Assembly (NCBI GenBank): GCA_023213395.1
Contig: CM041465.1
Coordinates: 10,416,001 to 10,480,000, forward strand
Origin: Cycas panzhihuaensis
Lineage: Eukaryota; Cycadophyta
Length of the DNA stretch: 64,000 bases
Direction: 5' to 3'
Every line of letters begins with the position of its first letter. The first letter of the stretch is position 1. Below are positions 11,281-23,911 of this stretch, one piece after another. A program made the position numbers and the translations under genes. The notes beneath the pieces were generated by a model. It saw only the letters and a program-made list of their open reading frames with translations, was not told the DNA's origin and ran no database searches.

Positions 11281-14200
11281 AGACAATGTTCAGTCAGAAA
11301 AATAAAGCCAGAATTGTTACTCTTAGAGAGGAACTGTATAAGCTTAGAATGAGCAAGGGTCAAATGGTCTTTGAATTCATAGCCAAATTGACCAATATCA
11401 AAAATACACTCCTCATAGCAAGAGATAAAATAACTAATACTAAATTGATACATCTTATACCTAATAAGTTACCAAAATCATTTGACAACATGGTCAATAT
11501 ATTAATAGGTGGAGGACAAATAACTACCATGAACTTTGATGCTCTTATAGATCATATTCTTAGCTAAGAACAAAGGAACTAAAGGTATGAAGAAGATGTG
11601 GAGATTAAAGAAGTACGTATCACCAAACCATACTTAGGAGGCCAAGGACAATGTTAATATAATCCAAGAATGTAAGGTAAAATACCAACTAGTAACATAG
11701 CTCATTAGACTAAAGGAAGAGGATGAGGAAGTGTTACTCCTCTATGTGATACCAAGGTTTACTTCAACTACTATAAATTTGGTTATTTTTTAAGCAACTA
11801 TAGGGCTTTTGATATCTGCTATCACTATAGACAAACTAAGCACTACCTATATTAGTGCTACAAAAAGCAAGCTAAGACTCATAAAAGAAAGTAGATATCA
11901 AGCAACTACAATAAAGAACAAAATTCAATCGGGGATAAAGCTGAGTTCACTTTTATAGCAATGCTTATTACAAATTCCAGTGCTAATAAAAATTGGTATG
12001 TTAACTCAGGAGCTTCCCACTATATGACTAGAGATAAAGAATGATTTAAAATTCTAAAACCATATGATCTTAATAAGTTTTTGGAATTAAGAGATAATTT
12101 TTTCCTTCACATAAAAGGGATTGATTAGATAACCATTAAAATTGATGTAAAAATTCAATGAATAAAGAATATTTTTCTTGTACTAGGAATGAAGAAAAGT
12201 CTCATGTCAGTATCTTAATTAAGTGAAAGGAAATTAAGAACAATATTTGATAAAAATGGTCATCGTTGTATTTTGGATATGAAAAAGAATAGAATTGTAA
12301 TTACTAAAGGGGTAGAATGTAACAAACTCTATAAGTTGCTTTCTACCCCTATGCTGCTTGATAAAGGACCTACCAAACCTATATTTAATATAAACTCACT
12401 TGCTATGATAAACAATGATGCTAATGAAGTGTGGTACTTGAAGTATGGACATATCTCACATGATAGGTTAGAAAGATTTTAAAAATTCAAAAATGGTGAA
12501 TGGTCTACTTGATATTCTATTTAATTCATTTGTATGCAAAAGTTGTATGGTGTGTAAACAACATAGGATTCCTTTTACAGAAAACACATGGTGAGTACAA
12601 ACTAATTAGATTTGGTTCATACTGATCTTTATGGTCCCTTTATGTTGGTTTCAATAAGTGGTGTACAATACTTTCTAACCTTGATTAATGATTTCTCTAG
12701 AAAAACATGGGTATATTTCTTATTTAGCAAGCCTAAAGCACTTGATTATTTCAAATAATTTAAAGTAGAAGTGGAATTAGAAAGTAGTTAAAAAATCAAG
12801 TGTGTTCACTCTGATGGAGGAGGAGAATATGTGTCTAAATGTTTCCTTTAGTTTTGTAAATTGTATAGAATCTACAGATAGGTGATAACTCCTTACACAC
12901 CATAGTCAAATGGTGTAGCAAAAAGAATGAATAGAATAGTTTTAGAAATGGCCAAATGCTTATTGAATGATAAAGAAACCACAAAAATATACTAGGTAGA
13001 AGTGGTCAATATAATTGTGTATCTAAGCAATAGGAGTCCAACTCATACACTATATAAGATAACACCTAAAGAAGCATGGACTGGATATAAACTAGATGTA
13101 AGTCATCTCAAAGTCTTTAGTTGTAAAGCTTATGTACATATTCCAAACAAAAAAGGACTATTAGATAACAAAAGCATAGTATGTATAATGGTTTGGTATA
13201 GTAATCACTCAAAAGCATACAAGTGTCTTGACCCAAAAATAAATAAACTATATGTTAGTAAAGATGTGATATTTAATGAAGAGGTAAAGCACACCAAAAA
13301 AAAATATCAACAAATAGACATAGATGACAAAATGTTGAATGTAGTCCAAGTAGAAGAGGAATATATAACTACTTTAAAAGATGTTGAACTTAAAAGTGAA
13401 ACTTTATATCAAAAGACATCTAGTATCAATTAAACATGTGATCTCGACACTACTAAAGAAGAAGAAGAATAGAGACCAGATTATGAGAAGAACTCTAAAA
13501 GGATACCAAAATGGTATCTAAAAACCCTTAAAAAGATAAAAAGAGAAGTGTTTGAAAATAGGACAAGATCTTAGGAACCACAAGCATTAGTATGTTCTAT
13601 TGAACCAAACATATTCAAAGAAGCAAATAAGTTCCAAATATGGAGATTGGTAATTGATGCAGAAATGGATGTTATTTACAAGAACGAGACTTAGGACTTA
13701 GTGGAAACTCTAAAGGATAAACCCATTATAAACTGTAAATGGGTATATAGAGTAAAATAAAAAGTAAATAGATAAATTAAAAAGTATAAAGCTAGGTTGG
13801 TGGAAAAAGGTTACACATAAACTGTTAGAATTAACTATGAAGAAATGTTCTTACTAGTGGTAAAATTGAGCACTATGAGAATAATAATTATAATTGCTAC
13901 TCAGAAAGGATGGAAAATTTACTAGATGGATATAAAATATACCTTTATAAATGGAGACCTTCAAGAATAAGTCTATATGAAGCAACTCGAAGGGTACATA
14001 AAAGGTAGTTAAGAAAATCTTATCTACAAACTTAAAAAGGTATTGTATGGACTCAAGTAAGCACAAAGACCTTGGAATGCTAAATTAGACAAATATCTTA
14101 TCTAAAATGTCTTTTACAGGTGTGAGCTAAATTATAGTCTATATGTAAAATATAATCAAGGTCTGATCTTTATTATAGTAGTGTACGCAGATGATATGTT

Positions 14201-15009
14201 GATCATAGGAGATGATATAGATTCAATTATATTCATCAAAAAGCAATTAAAAAAAGTGTTTGAAATGATAGACCTTAGAGTGTTGCATTACTATCTGGAT
14301 ATAGAAATTGGATAAAATAACAACTCTGTTATCTTATCTCAATGTAAATAAATCAAAAATATTGTGAAAAGGTTTAATGTAGAAAATTACAACAATGTAG
14401 CCACACCTATGGACATTGGATGTGTACTAAATATTGAGCAAGAAACACAACCCATTAATACAACCACATATAAACAATTGATTAGAATCTTATAGCTACT
14501 AGACCAAACATCTCTTATATGGTTGGTGTGGTCTCCAGGTTCATGGAAAATCCAAAGATACCTCATTGGAACGCTGTAAAGAGAATTCTACAATATTTGG
14601 AAGAAAGACCAAATCTTGGACTAGAATATGTAAAAAATAATGATATGCAATTAACAGGGTTTTATGATTCTAATTGAGCAAGAGACATAATGGATAGGAA
14701 ATTAACGTTAGGATATTATTTCTTTCTAGGAACAAACTTAATATCCTAGAGAAATAAATAGTAACATACAGTAGTCTTATCTTTAATAGTAGAGTACAAA
14801 TCAACAGTAAATGCAGCATGTGAAAGAATATAGATTAAATAACGTCTAAAAGATCTTGAATAAAAATAAATAGCACCAACTCAATTATTTTATGACAATC
14901 AAAGTAAAATCAAGATGAAAAATAATCCAATACTATATGCAAGGGCCAAATATATAGAAGTGCATCATCACTTCATCAAAGAAAAAGTTTAAAATAAAGA
15001 TATTAAACT
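11281..15009 (+). pseudogene. Decayed Ty1/copia polyprotein, copy A (gag to RNase H)
   Basis: Read in order: gag C-terminal part (11286-11567, MFSQKNKARI, FEFIAKLTNIKNTLL); zinc knuckle near 11817-11860 with the second Cys changed to Tyr and a stop; protease NSGASHYMT near 12002 (catalytic Asp now Asn); pre-integrase and HHCC region (HISHDRLERF, CMVCKQHRIPF) near 12450-12580; integrase core with SNGVA near 12907 and open frame 13002-13433; RT with VYADDMLIIGDD near 14184-14220; RNase H from about 14640. Stops occur throughout, many at Gln or Trp codons. The 5' LTR and start of gag are missing. The frame is cut at 15009 by gypsy 1 and resumes at 35499. Confidence 0.88.
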
Positions 15010-15739
15010 TGATCTGAATTTGAATGGAAAAGTAACGACTTAATCCAATTGAAATAAATCCAAAACAAATTTACAATAATATTACATTATTTTAAAGATA
15101 TTCAAAATTTCTCTTATAAAATTTCTTATGTTTGTGCTCTTTTGAGCATGAAAAGGACTATTACAGCAAGTTGGGAGAGAAGAAAACAGTGCTCAGTGCC
15201 TTTCGGCTGCTACACGTTCTCTAGAACCACTGTTACTGAAGTTTGCATGGAGTTTTGGTTACCGACAACTAAAAGAATCCTTTTCTTGGAGAAGAATTTG
15301 GCCAGCGTCTCTTTCTTGGACTGTTGTGGCTACATTTTTTCCTCCCTCGATTGCAACTTCACTTTCTTGGGCTCCTTTACTATTCCCACGAATAGATTTA
15401 GGCATTGCTCTGCTGCTCCTTATGTATTTCCATTTCATTTTCTCTCATGCGCAGAATTTTCTCATCCACAAGGTTGCGTCTCAGTCAGTAAGGTTGCGTT
15501 TCAGTCAGCAAGGTTGCATCTCAGTCAGCAGGGTTGCACCTGCAGTCCACAAGGTTGCGTCTCAGTCAGCAAGGTTACGTTTCGGTCAGTAAGGTTGCAT
15601 CTTAGTTAGCAGGGTTGCACCTGCAGTCTGCAAGGTTGCATCTCAGTTAGCAAGGTTACATCTCGTTGCACTTGTAGACCAATCAATCATTTTAGTTGTA
15701 GTTATAGTTGAACCTTTTAAAGATCTGAAAAACAGATCA
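15010..15739 (-). repeat. 3' LTR of gypsy 1, copy A
   Basis: 730 bp, ending TGATC... on the minus strand side at 15739 and TTCAGATCA at 15010. It lacks about 330 bp present in the 5' LTR (roughly 34875-35285) and contains a 20 bp minisatellite at 15468-15672. Confidence 0.88.
15468..15672. repeat. 20 bp minisatellite in gypsy 1 LTR (copy A, left)
   Basis: Tandem units of about 20 bp around AAGGTTGCGTCTCAGTCAGC, with a recurring variant GGGTTGCACCTGCAGTCCGC. About ten units, imperfect. The open frames across it (Ser-Val-Arg-Leu repeats) are artefacts. Confidence 0.85.
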
Positions 15740-15959
15740 GAGCTCCCCTTTTTTAGGAGTTCATGGCCTTATGAACATTATAGTTGTAGATGAGGGAGTT
15801 TGATTTTCCCTATCTCCTTATTGTACTATTTTGCCTTGCTAGGTACTTGTCCTTTTTCTATAATTCTGAAGGACTCGATTATGCCTCTTCTAGTCTTGGT
15901 CTGTTTCCTTTGAAGAATGCAATCATTTTGCATTGGTTCCTCTTTCTCTATTCGTAACT

Positions 15960-17110
15960 CCTCTGGATTTGGTAAGAGTGGAACTCCGTCTTCATCTTCA
16001 TCCAATGGATGGCTTGAACACCTTCAGATTCTTAACATTCACTATGGAATACATCTTCATGAATTCTGGAAGTTCAAGCTGGAAAGCATTTCCCCTAAAT
16101 TTCTTCAAGATTGTAAAAGGACCATAACGTATAGGCTTTAGCTTTTTGCCTTCACCTTGTAATCGTTTCTTACTGAGGTGAAACCAAACTCTATCTCCTT
16201 CCTTAAAAGAATGGCTGGTTCTATGTGTATCATGCTACTGTTTGTATCTCTATTGAGATTTTTGGAGCTGCTCTTCAACCTGTTGATGGATTTTTCTGAT
16301 TCTTTCCAAGAATCTTTATTCCTTTTCATCTTCTTCTTCCTCCTTTCCATTTCCTGCAGAAAGTTGAGCAAAAAATTCTAGATCGAAAGGACTTACAGGC
16401 AGAAATCCTAAACATACCTCAAATGGTGATTTCTAGGTTGAGCAATGGATAGCTCTATTGAAGGCAAATTACAAGTATAGGAGACTTTCATCCCAAGTCT
16501 TAGGATGCTTAGCATTGTATCCTTGTAATAGTTGTACCAGTATCCTATTGACAACTTCAGTTTGGCTATTTATTTGAGGATAAAAAGCTGTGCTCATCTT
16601 TAGCTTTGTATCCATCATTCCCCAAAGTGTTTGCCAAAAATGACTCAGAAATCTACTGTCTCGATCAGAAATGATTGAGTTAGGAAGTCTAAAACTCTTC
16701 CAAAAATGTTTGGAAAATAATCTAACTATGTCTTCTCCTGTATGTGTCTTTTTATAGGGAATCAACATCACCATTTTACTTGAACCGATCAACAACTACA
16801 AATAAATAATCCATACCATTTTTTCTTCATGGTAGTCCTCCCAGGAAATCCATGGAGATACTCTCCCATGGTTGTGATGGAACAGGAAGTGGAATGTACA
16901 ATCCAAACTTCCTATTGGCCAGCTTTGATGTGCTACATAATGTACACCCTCATACTGCTATAGTCACATCTTACTACATATTTGGCTAATACATATATCA
17001 CTATAAGTTTAGCAATGTCTTTCCCACTCCAAAGTGTCCTGCAACTCAAGAGGTGTGAGCTTCTCTTACCCACTTCATTCGGTCTGCATGCTTTGGAATG
17101 CAAAGCTTGT
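15960..17110 (-). pseudogene. gypsy 1 integrase, copy A
   Basis: Minus-strand pieces: zinc-binding part near 17050-16920, catalytic core with IISDRDSRFLSHF (second Asp) and a following FYPQINSQTEVVNRIL (third acidic residue region) in the frame 16795-16469, and a tail in 16371-16138 with the GDRVWFHL-like segment. The C-terminus near 15970-15800 has a PSKAKW-like pattern that suggests a degenerate chromodomain-type end. Stops and small shifts separate the pieces. Compare the cleaner copy B at 49958-50602. Confidence 0.8.
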
Positions 17111-18660
17111 CTTGCTTAAAAAGAAGGTTATCTTTCAGCTAGAAATCAGCAACTACTTTTCCTTGTTGTAACTTCTCAAAGATAGGCTTGAATGCCTCAT
17201 ATTTCAAGTACAAATCAACATATTCATCATGGCAGAAAGGTTGAAATTGCATAGCTACCAACAAACTAGAAATACCTTGCTATTGAGGAGGTCTAGACAA
17301 TAAGTCTACAATTTTATTTGTTGTTCCTTTCTTGTACTTAACCACGATGTGAAACTACTGCAAATAGGACATCCACTTCATGTGCCTAGCCTGCTACAAT
17401 TTGGACTGAGTTTGTAAGAATTGCAAAGGTTTATGGTTGGTGTGAATGACCACTTCTTTTCCCAATAAATATGGTCTCCAATACTTCATTGCTTGGTGCA
17501 ATGCATAGAGCTCCTTATTGTAAGTTGGGTAGTTTATGACGGCTCCATTAAATGTCTCTGAATGGTATACTATCGATTTTCTTTCTTGCTTCAATACTGC
17601 TCCTATGGCATAGCCGGAAGCATCAATCTCTAATTCAAATGGTTTCTGTAATGAGGGTAAAGCTAATACTGGTGCCTCACAAATTTTCTACTTCAAAAGC
17701 CTGAAAGCTTTTTCTTGTTCATTCTCCCAATGAAACTTTGTATGTCCTCCCGTCAATGCATGAAGAGGTGTTGCAATTTGAGAGAATCTGAAAATAATTT
17801 TTCTTAAATATTGACATGCACCAATGAAACTTCTTACCTCTGTGGTTGACTTGGGTGTGGGCCAATTGAGAATGAATTTAATCTTTGCTGGGTCAATCTT
17901 CAATTCTCCTCCTCCAACCATAAAACCTAAGAAGACAAGAGATTGCTTTCCAAATTTACACTACATTAGATTTAGTTTCAAATTTTTCTCTTAGAGAACT
18001 TTGAGCACTTGCTTGACATGTTGGAGGTGCTCCTCCCATGTATGACTAAAAATCAGAATATCATCTAGATAAACAATTACAAAGTCATCAATGAAGGGTC
18101 TTAATACCTCATTCATCAACCTCATGAAGGCGGTAGGTGCATTTCATAGACCAAATGACATCACCAACCATTCGAACAATCCTTTCTTCGATTTAAAGGT
18201 TGTCTTCCAAGTATCCTCCTCTCAGATTCGAACCTGATGGTAGCCTAATTTCAGGTCCAATTTGCTAAAATAACTTGCCAACTGTAGCTGGACTAACAAG
18301 TCATCTATCTATGGTAAGGGATGTCTATTCTTTATGGTGATCTTGTTCAAAGCCCGATAGTCAATGCACATTCTCCATCCTCCATCTTTCTTTGGCACCA
18401 AAACAATAGGTGAACCATATGGGGAACAACTCAGCTTGATCACTCCTTGTTCCAAGAGTTCTTGAATCTACCTCTTAATCTCTTCATTCTCCAAAACTAA
18501 GTTTCAGTAAAGACTAAGATTTGGAAAAGGTGAATCATCAGCCAGCTGGATTTCATGCTCAATTTCCCTTTTAGGGGGCAACCCTTTTGGTTCTTGGAAT
18601 ATGTCATTGTACCTATTCCTTAGGCCTTAAATCTGCTACACTTGCTTCCTATCTAGTGCC
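17111..18660 (-). pseudogene. gypsy 1 reverse transcriptase and RNase H, copy A
   Basis: RT runs from about 18620 down to 17920: [17 protein letters not shown] near 18420, YHQVRI region near 18230, and the catalytic VYLDDILIF at about 18054-18080, intact here. The frame 17921-17688 carries the thumb (FIGACQYLRKIIFRFS, ALT). RNase H follows, with the frame 17594-17394 (YHSETFNGA, ELYALHQAMKYWRPYL, VIHTNHKPLQFL). Several in-frame stops, mostly where Gln or Trp is expected. Confidence 0.85.
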
Positions 18661-18677
18661 TGTATTGAGGACTCTGC

Positions 18678-19513
18678 TTACTCTTTTTCTTCCACCTTTG
18701 GCTTTATCATCAACAATACAAACTTCCTACAAGCATTAATAAATCTTTTCGCTTGTTGGGAAGATATGAGAGAGATCTTCTTTTGTGGCTTTGATGCATT
18801 GATCAGATATGATTTCCCGTCCTTGATGAGTTGAATCTTTCTCAGCCTCCTATGATAAAATCCATCTCTATCATAGAGATATGGGCTGCCAAACACAACT
18901 TAACAAACATCCAAAGGGACTACCTCACATTCAACTTCATTAATGAACTTTTCAAATATTATAAATTTAAACTTACATTGGTGAGTAACCTGCAACTCTG
19001 AATCTTTTTGCAGCCCTCCAAGAGGATATGGTTTTGGATGTGCATACATTTTTAATCCCAGTTTCTTTACCAATGCTTCTAAGATTAAATTCTTTTGGCT
19101 TCCTCCATCAAAGATGGCATCAACCATACTTTGCTTCACTTGGATTCTTACCATGAAGAGCTCCTCTCTAATCTCTGGATCAACTTGTTGATGGTTATTT
19201 TTAGGCTCTACATTAGCCATGAGCATCAACTTTTCATTGGATTCTTCAATGCCACAAACATCTTCATCACCCACAGAGTTAAGTAAAGCTTTACCTTTAG
19301 TTTTAGCTTTACCTTTTCCCTTGTTCTTGGGTCGTTTCTCTGGGTGTAGGAATGAACAATCTTCTATGCTGTGACCCGCTCGCTTGCAATAAGTACAAGT
19401 GACTTTGATTTGGGTGGTATTGGCTTGTTTCTTCTTGCCAAAACCCAATGGGTTGTTGTCCAACTTTACCTAGAAACCTTATTTCTTGGGCAGGTTTGTT
19501 GCTACCTTCTTGA
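18678..19513 (-). pseudogene. gypsy 1 gag end, zinc knuckle and protease, copy A
   Basis: The 187-codon frame 19463-18900 has CTYCKRAGHSIEDC (CX2CX4HX4C zinc knuckle) near residues 24-37, a Lys-rich linker, and the aspartic protease motif AIFDGGSQKNLILEAL near 116. The next frame, 18896-18678, continues with the GSPYLYDRDG segment toward RT. The gag upstream is cut at 19513/19519 by the GC-rich element and resumes at 33472. Confidence 0.85.
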
Positions 19514-19518
19514 GGTGC

Positions 19519-22086
19519 TGTTTCCCAGCTTCCGAGAATGGATACGGAATCACTGACTCAGGTAAGTGCAGGTATGTCTCTCGCATTATCATCGCTTTCT
19601 TTTACTGGATGTTTGCTTGCGTATCTGCATGTGTATGACTTTGTGGGCGGCCCCGTAGTCGTCCACACCTATGCTAGCCTATGACGACTATAGCAGGGGC
19701 ACACTCCCAGCGAGTGTGGCACCACAGTGACCAGACATTTCCCGTGATCCGCCTCCTCGCTCCAGGATCCACTAGGTTTGCGTCACCTCCGCCCATGTGA
19801 TGACTCATCATCGTTTGGTCAACTTGCCACCCCACTCGAGCCCTATTTTTGCTCCTTTGGACCCATTTTGTCGGCTTGTTTGCTCCTGGGTAGGTGTTTT
19901 AGTGTTATGTTAGCCTTTTCTGTCGTCTGCCCCCAACCTAGACTGGTTGGTGGGCCCCATTTTCAGCCCTAGGTGCGTACCGCCAGATTTTGGCAGATCA
20001 CGAATATTCATGATCGCGAATATTCCGGCAAGACGATCGTTCTCGTGTTGTTTTAAAATTACTGGCAATTTCGCATTTATTGCGAAATTGCCACGTGGCT
20101 CGCGCTTTATTTCTCTTCCAGCTGCACCCTAATCGCACGCTTTAGGGTTTTGCTTGAGTACTTAAGCCCTTTTTGGCTCATTTTCAAAGATCTTTTTTTT
20201 GGCTCACTTTTAGAATTGCTCTCAAGGAAACACTCTCCTGCTCTGCTTCTCTCTGCTGTTTGCTGCATCAACTGGAACTGCACCCTTCATATAGCGCCCA
20301 GCTCTCCTTTGGCATGGCTGAGACATTCTCTCAGCCCCTCAAACGCCTTGGAGAGGGCTCCTTTGAAGTGGTTTCCAGCCGGTCTTCACCCAGGCAGTCT
20401 ATAAGCGCCCCGAGTGCAGGTGTTTCCCGTCACACCTCTGCAGCAGGACCTCAAACCTGCTCTACTTCAGATCTGGGCTGATTTATTAGTCCCTCTCCGC
20501 TGCCCTTTGGCTGAGGCAAATCCCTCGCCTCTTCTCCCCAAGTATTCTTTGTTTATGCTTGTGTTCTTGTGATATTCATGCTTCAGCTTGTTTGCTCTTA
20601 CTTGTTGCTTGAGAGTTGGTTGTCCTCCCTTTGGGGTCAAGTATACCACTCTCCCGTGCTTCTTACTGCCTGTCCAAGGCAGCGGCGTGGAGGGGTTGCA
20701 TAGGTTTTGGAGAGGAGTTGGGTGGATTCCGTACCACCTTCCACGCTCCCTAGGCGGCTCTTAGCCCCCCAAAACCTCCCTCTCGCCCCGTGCTGCTCTT
20801 GGCCTTCAAACAAGGGTTTGAAGGCTCCCTTTGGTTGCCTAAACCAGCGCTGTCACAAGTTACAGTGCTGATTTGGAGCCTTTTGCTTGGGTTTGGGCAT
20901 CACTCATAAGTCCCAACCACTGGTTTCTTACTCCACCTTTCTTCCCCGGGTCACCCGGTTTGCTCTTCATAGCATCCCGGTTCGCCGTGGGTACCCTTGG
21001 GCCTCTCTTTGCCCCTTTTTGCTGCCATTTTCCAGCCCTTGCTCTTGACTTTCCCCTCGCTGCCTCGTGGCTCTTGGGGGGAGGTTTGGGTATCATTTAC
21101 GAGAGGTAGGCCACTCCGAGGCTTACCCAACCATTTACTTTCACTTTGGTCACTTTCTTTTGATACTTTCATTGTTGGATTAGCACTAACGCATGTATAT
21201 TCAAATTCTCGTTTATGTTATTTAGGCATATATTGTTAGAGTTTTTGTGTTGCATGTTAGTGCTCTTCCTTCGACAGGAGAAAGAGACTGCTATTGCTTG
21301 CAGGTACTTGGGAAGCGTGGAGTGCATCGCCCGTGGGCCTAGCTACCGGTAAGCACCTTCATATGTGTTATGTTTTCATGCTATTTTATTTATTAGTTGG
21401 TGCTTCCTTTCTTTCTTGGCATCGCATTTGATTTTCTGGGGAAGGTAAGGAAGCCCCCTCTTCGTCCGCCGCAATATCTCGCATCCAGTACGTCACGCAG
21501 AGTGGTTGGACGCCCCTCGAGAAGGTTACTTCGTCTCGCACGCCTTCACTCCAGGTGCACGTTTCGTTCCCCTCCGCTATCCTTTCTTTTCCTTTTATTT
21601 CTTTTGTAGTAATTAGTACATTGAAGGATTAAAGGGAAAAATTGGTTTGGTACTTGTTTGCGATTCTTTTGTCTTATTTCATGCATCTTTATCATTCGTA
21701 GGAAAGATTGTAGGAGTCCTTCTCTCCCCTACCTTTCCTCTTCTCCCTTTGACCACACGAGTGCCTCGCTTCCAGCATCACTCGTGTACCCGGTTAGGTT
21801 GTGTAGGATTGCCCTTGGCCTGTCTCCATTAGGTCTTCTCTTCCCACCTTCTGGCCACCCAAGGGTGGGAGGGTCCTATTCCCAGGTCAACCCAGGTTTG
21901 CCCTACACACCTTTACCTCTTATTCGAGGCAGTGAAGGGTCACCCGATAGTAGCCATACTTCATTGCAGATCCCGAACTCAAGGCCTCCCAAGACACGGG
22001 GCGCTATGCGTGGTAGTTACCCACCTTTTAGGTCCCACCTTCCATCATTCCACCACTCACTCTCCCTTGCACCTATCAGTTATCCA
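19519..22086 (+). repeat. 5' LTR of the GC-rich element
   Basis: 2568 bp, starting TGTTTCCCAGCTTCC and ending TTATCCA. Aligns over its full length with 30896-33466; about eight substitutions in the first ~146 bp compared. No convincing Met- or Lys-tRNA primer site follows; the adjacent DNA reads GGTAGCTGGCCCACCGG. Open frames inside are not conserved genes. Confidence 0.9.
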
Positions 22087-22269
22087 GGTAGCTGGCCCAC
22101 CGGACTACACTGGGACCGCCAAGAAGGGAGCTAGTTTCGCTCTCTTCGGTTGGTTTCGCTACTCTTGTGTGATCCTTTTCATACTTATCTCGATTTCCAC
22201 GTTGGGCACCCCCCAACGCGTGTATTTTACCACTTTTTCTCCTTTCCTAACATTGTCGGTTGACCTCAC

Positions 22270-23896
22270 ATGTGGCGTTTCTCTCATCATTTGTGCGGTC
22301 TACCTCCTCTGTTAGAGGACCCTGAGTATCGCCTTCTTACCTCATCGGATTCCGATCCGACTATGGAGGGATACTCTTCCGACTGGACCTACCATACTTC
22401 AGCCATGGAAACCCATGCCTTTCCTCCATATTCCTGTCCACCCAAGAGGGTGACGACCCCCTTTATTATCCAGACGACCAATCCCTTTCTTTCGATACTC
22501 ATCCTTCTACCCACGCCGTAGAAGGACCCGTTCCTCTTGAGGGTTGCCACGTAGTTGGCAATTCTTATGAGGAACGTTCCAAGGATCCTACCTTGTTTGA
22601 GGTTCCGATCACCTCTTACGAGTGTGTTGGGACTCCTCCTGTCGACGTAGTTGAAGCTTTCAATGAGTGTTGCCGTGCAACACGCTTGCAACCACGTCCT
22701 AGGTGGTTTGAGGATGTTCTTCGTGGAGGGGCCTCTTCCTCTTCCGCTCCCCCACCTCATGCCTCATCCTCATCCGCCCTTCCTATGACCACAAATCCCT
22801 TCATGCCTACACGTACGTCCCACTCGTTCCCTACAGTGGGGGTGTGCGTGGCACCTTCCATCCCTCATCAAGGTCCTAATGCCTTAGGATCTTCTCGTGG
22901 TGTGTCTTTCCTTCAATTGAGGGTTAGCATACCCGCTCCTAATCAAACCAATGTGCCATCTCCTAATGTGGCGCATACCATCCCTAGTAGGCCTATTGGC
23001 CCTACTAGCTTTCCAACCATTAGTCATGTGGGATCCGCTCCCACGCATCTTCCAGTCCAGCACGTTGGTGCTTCCTTCTACGTTCCCCCAGGATATACCT
23101 ATCAACCTTGGGGCAGGGCTACTTGTGCGCTACCTACTTCGACATTCGTTGATCCTACGGTTCAGGCAAGGGCGTGCCCCTTTATGGACTTTAGGTCAAC
23201 CCCTCTTTTGGTTGAGGCGTTGCGAACCAACTTGCCGCCTCATCCCCCTGAAGTTCCTAGATTCGATGGAACTTCACAAGATTCCGTGAGCATGCCCGTA
23301 GTTTTTCTATGGCATGCATCGACATCGGGCTTACGATATTTTTGATGAAACTATTCCCAAGATCCTTGCAAGGTGACACCCTCAAATGGTTCTACCGTCT
23401 CCCTGCCCATTCCATCCATTCATTCCAGCAATTGGTGGATGAGTTTATCAACTATTTTGATATAGCTCGTCCATTCGAGAGCGGAATGAAGTCTCTTCTC
23501 TCGCTCAAACAAGGTCACGATGAGATGAATCGTGACTTTGTGCAGCGATTCCATGACTTGATTCACTCCACTAAGGCAACATTGCCCGAGGAGCTGAAGC
23601 GAGACCTGTTCGTCAATGCGCTTTGTCCCGAAGTCTACGTGGAAGTCCTCAAGATGGGGGCGACCACATGCGATTCCGTGATCACCAAGTGCTTGGCACT
23701 GGAGGCTATTGAGATCCAAGTGGGTCTCAAGAAACCTCTTAAGCCCTCACAACGCCGTGAGGCACCACCCCCTACCAAAGATACTAAACCTTCCCAGCCG
23801 ACGCGGTCTTCCTCTCATCCTACCGAGAGGACTTTAGACCCTCTCACGTCAGCTATACGCTCATTCGAGCGTACAATGAAGGAGCTCAAGCTTTAA
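22270..23896 (+). pseudogene. gag of the GC-rich element (frameshifted)
   Basis: The N-terminal region (22593-23345) is Pro/Ser/Thr-rich and ends ...PPEVPRFDGTSQDSV, the typical entry to a gypsy gag domain. At about 23288-23292 one base is missing and the frame moves to 23309-23896, which holds the retrotransposon gag core: LQGDTLKWFYRLP, HSFQQLVDEFINYF, LSLKQGHDEMNRDFVQRF. An Arg/Pro/Ser-rich tail follows. An acidic, poorly conserved stretch at 22310-22590 probably belongs to the same protein. Gag would form the particle; here it cannot be made in one piece without a frame change. Confidence 0.85.
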
Positions 23897-23911
23897 GATC
23901 CTTCATCTCCT

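Noticed and set aside
15142-15609. Open frames of 155 and 88 codons across the gypsy 1 LTR
   Set aside because: The repeated part is the 20 bp minisatellite; no protein family resemblance, and the frame is not kept in the other LTRs.
15468-15672. Possible CRISPR-like array
   Set aside because: Units are contiguous without unique spacers and the setting is an LTR of a plant retrotransposon.
22087-22130. A primer binding site after the 5' LTR of the GC-rich element
   Set aside because: TGGCCCACCGG and TGGGACCGCC start like primer sites but do not match a plant tRNA 3' end that I can name.
21658-22315. Frames of 158 and 127 codons at the end of the 5' LTR
   Set aside because: They lie within or across the LTR boundary and lose frame in the 3' LTR copy.
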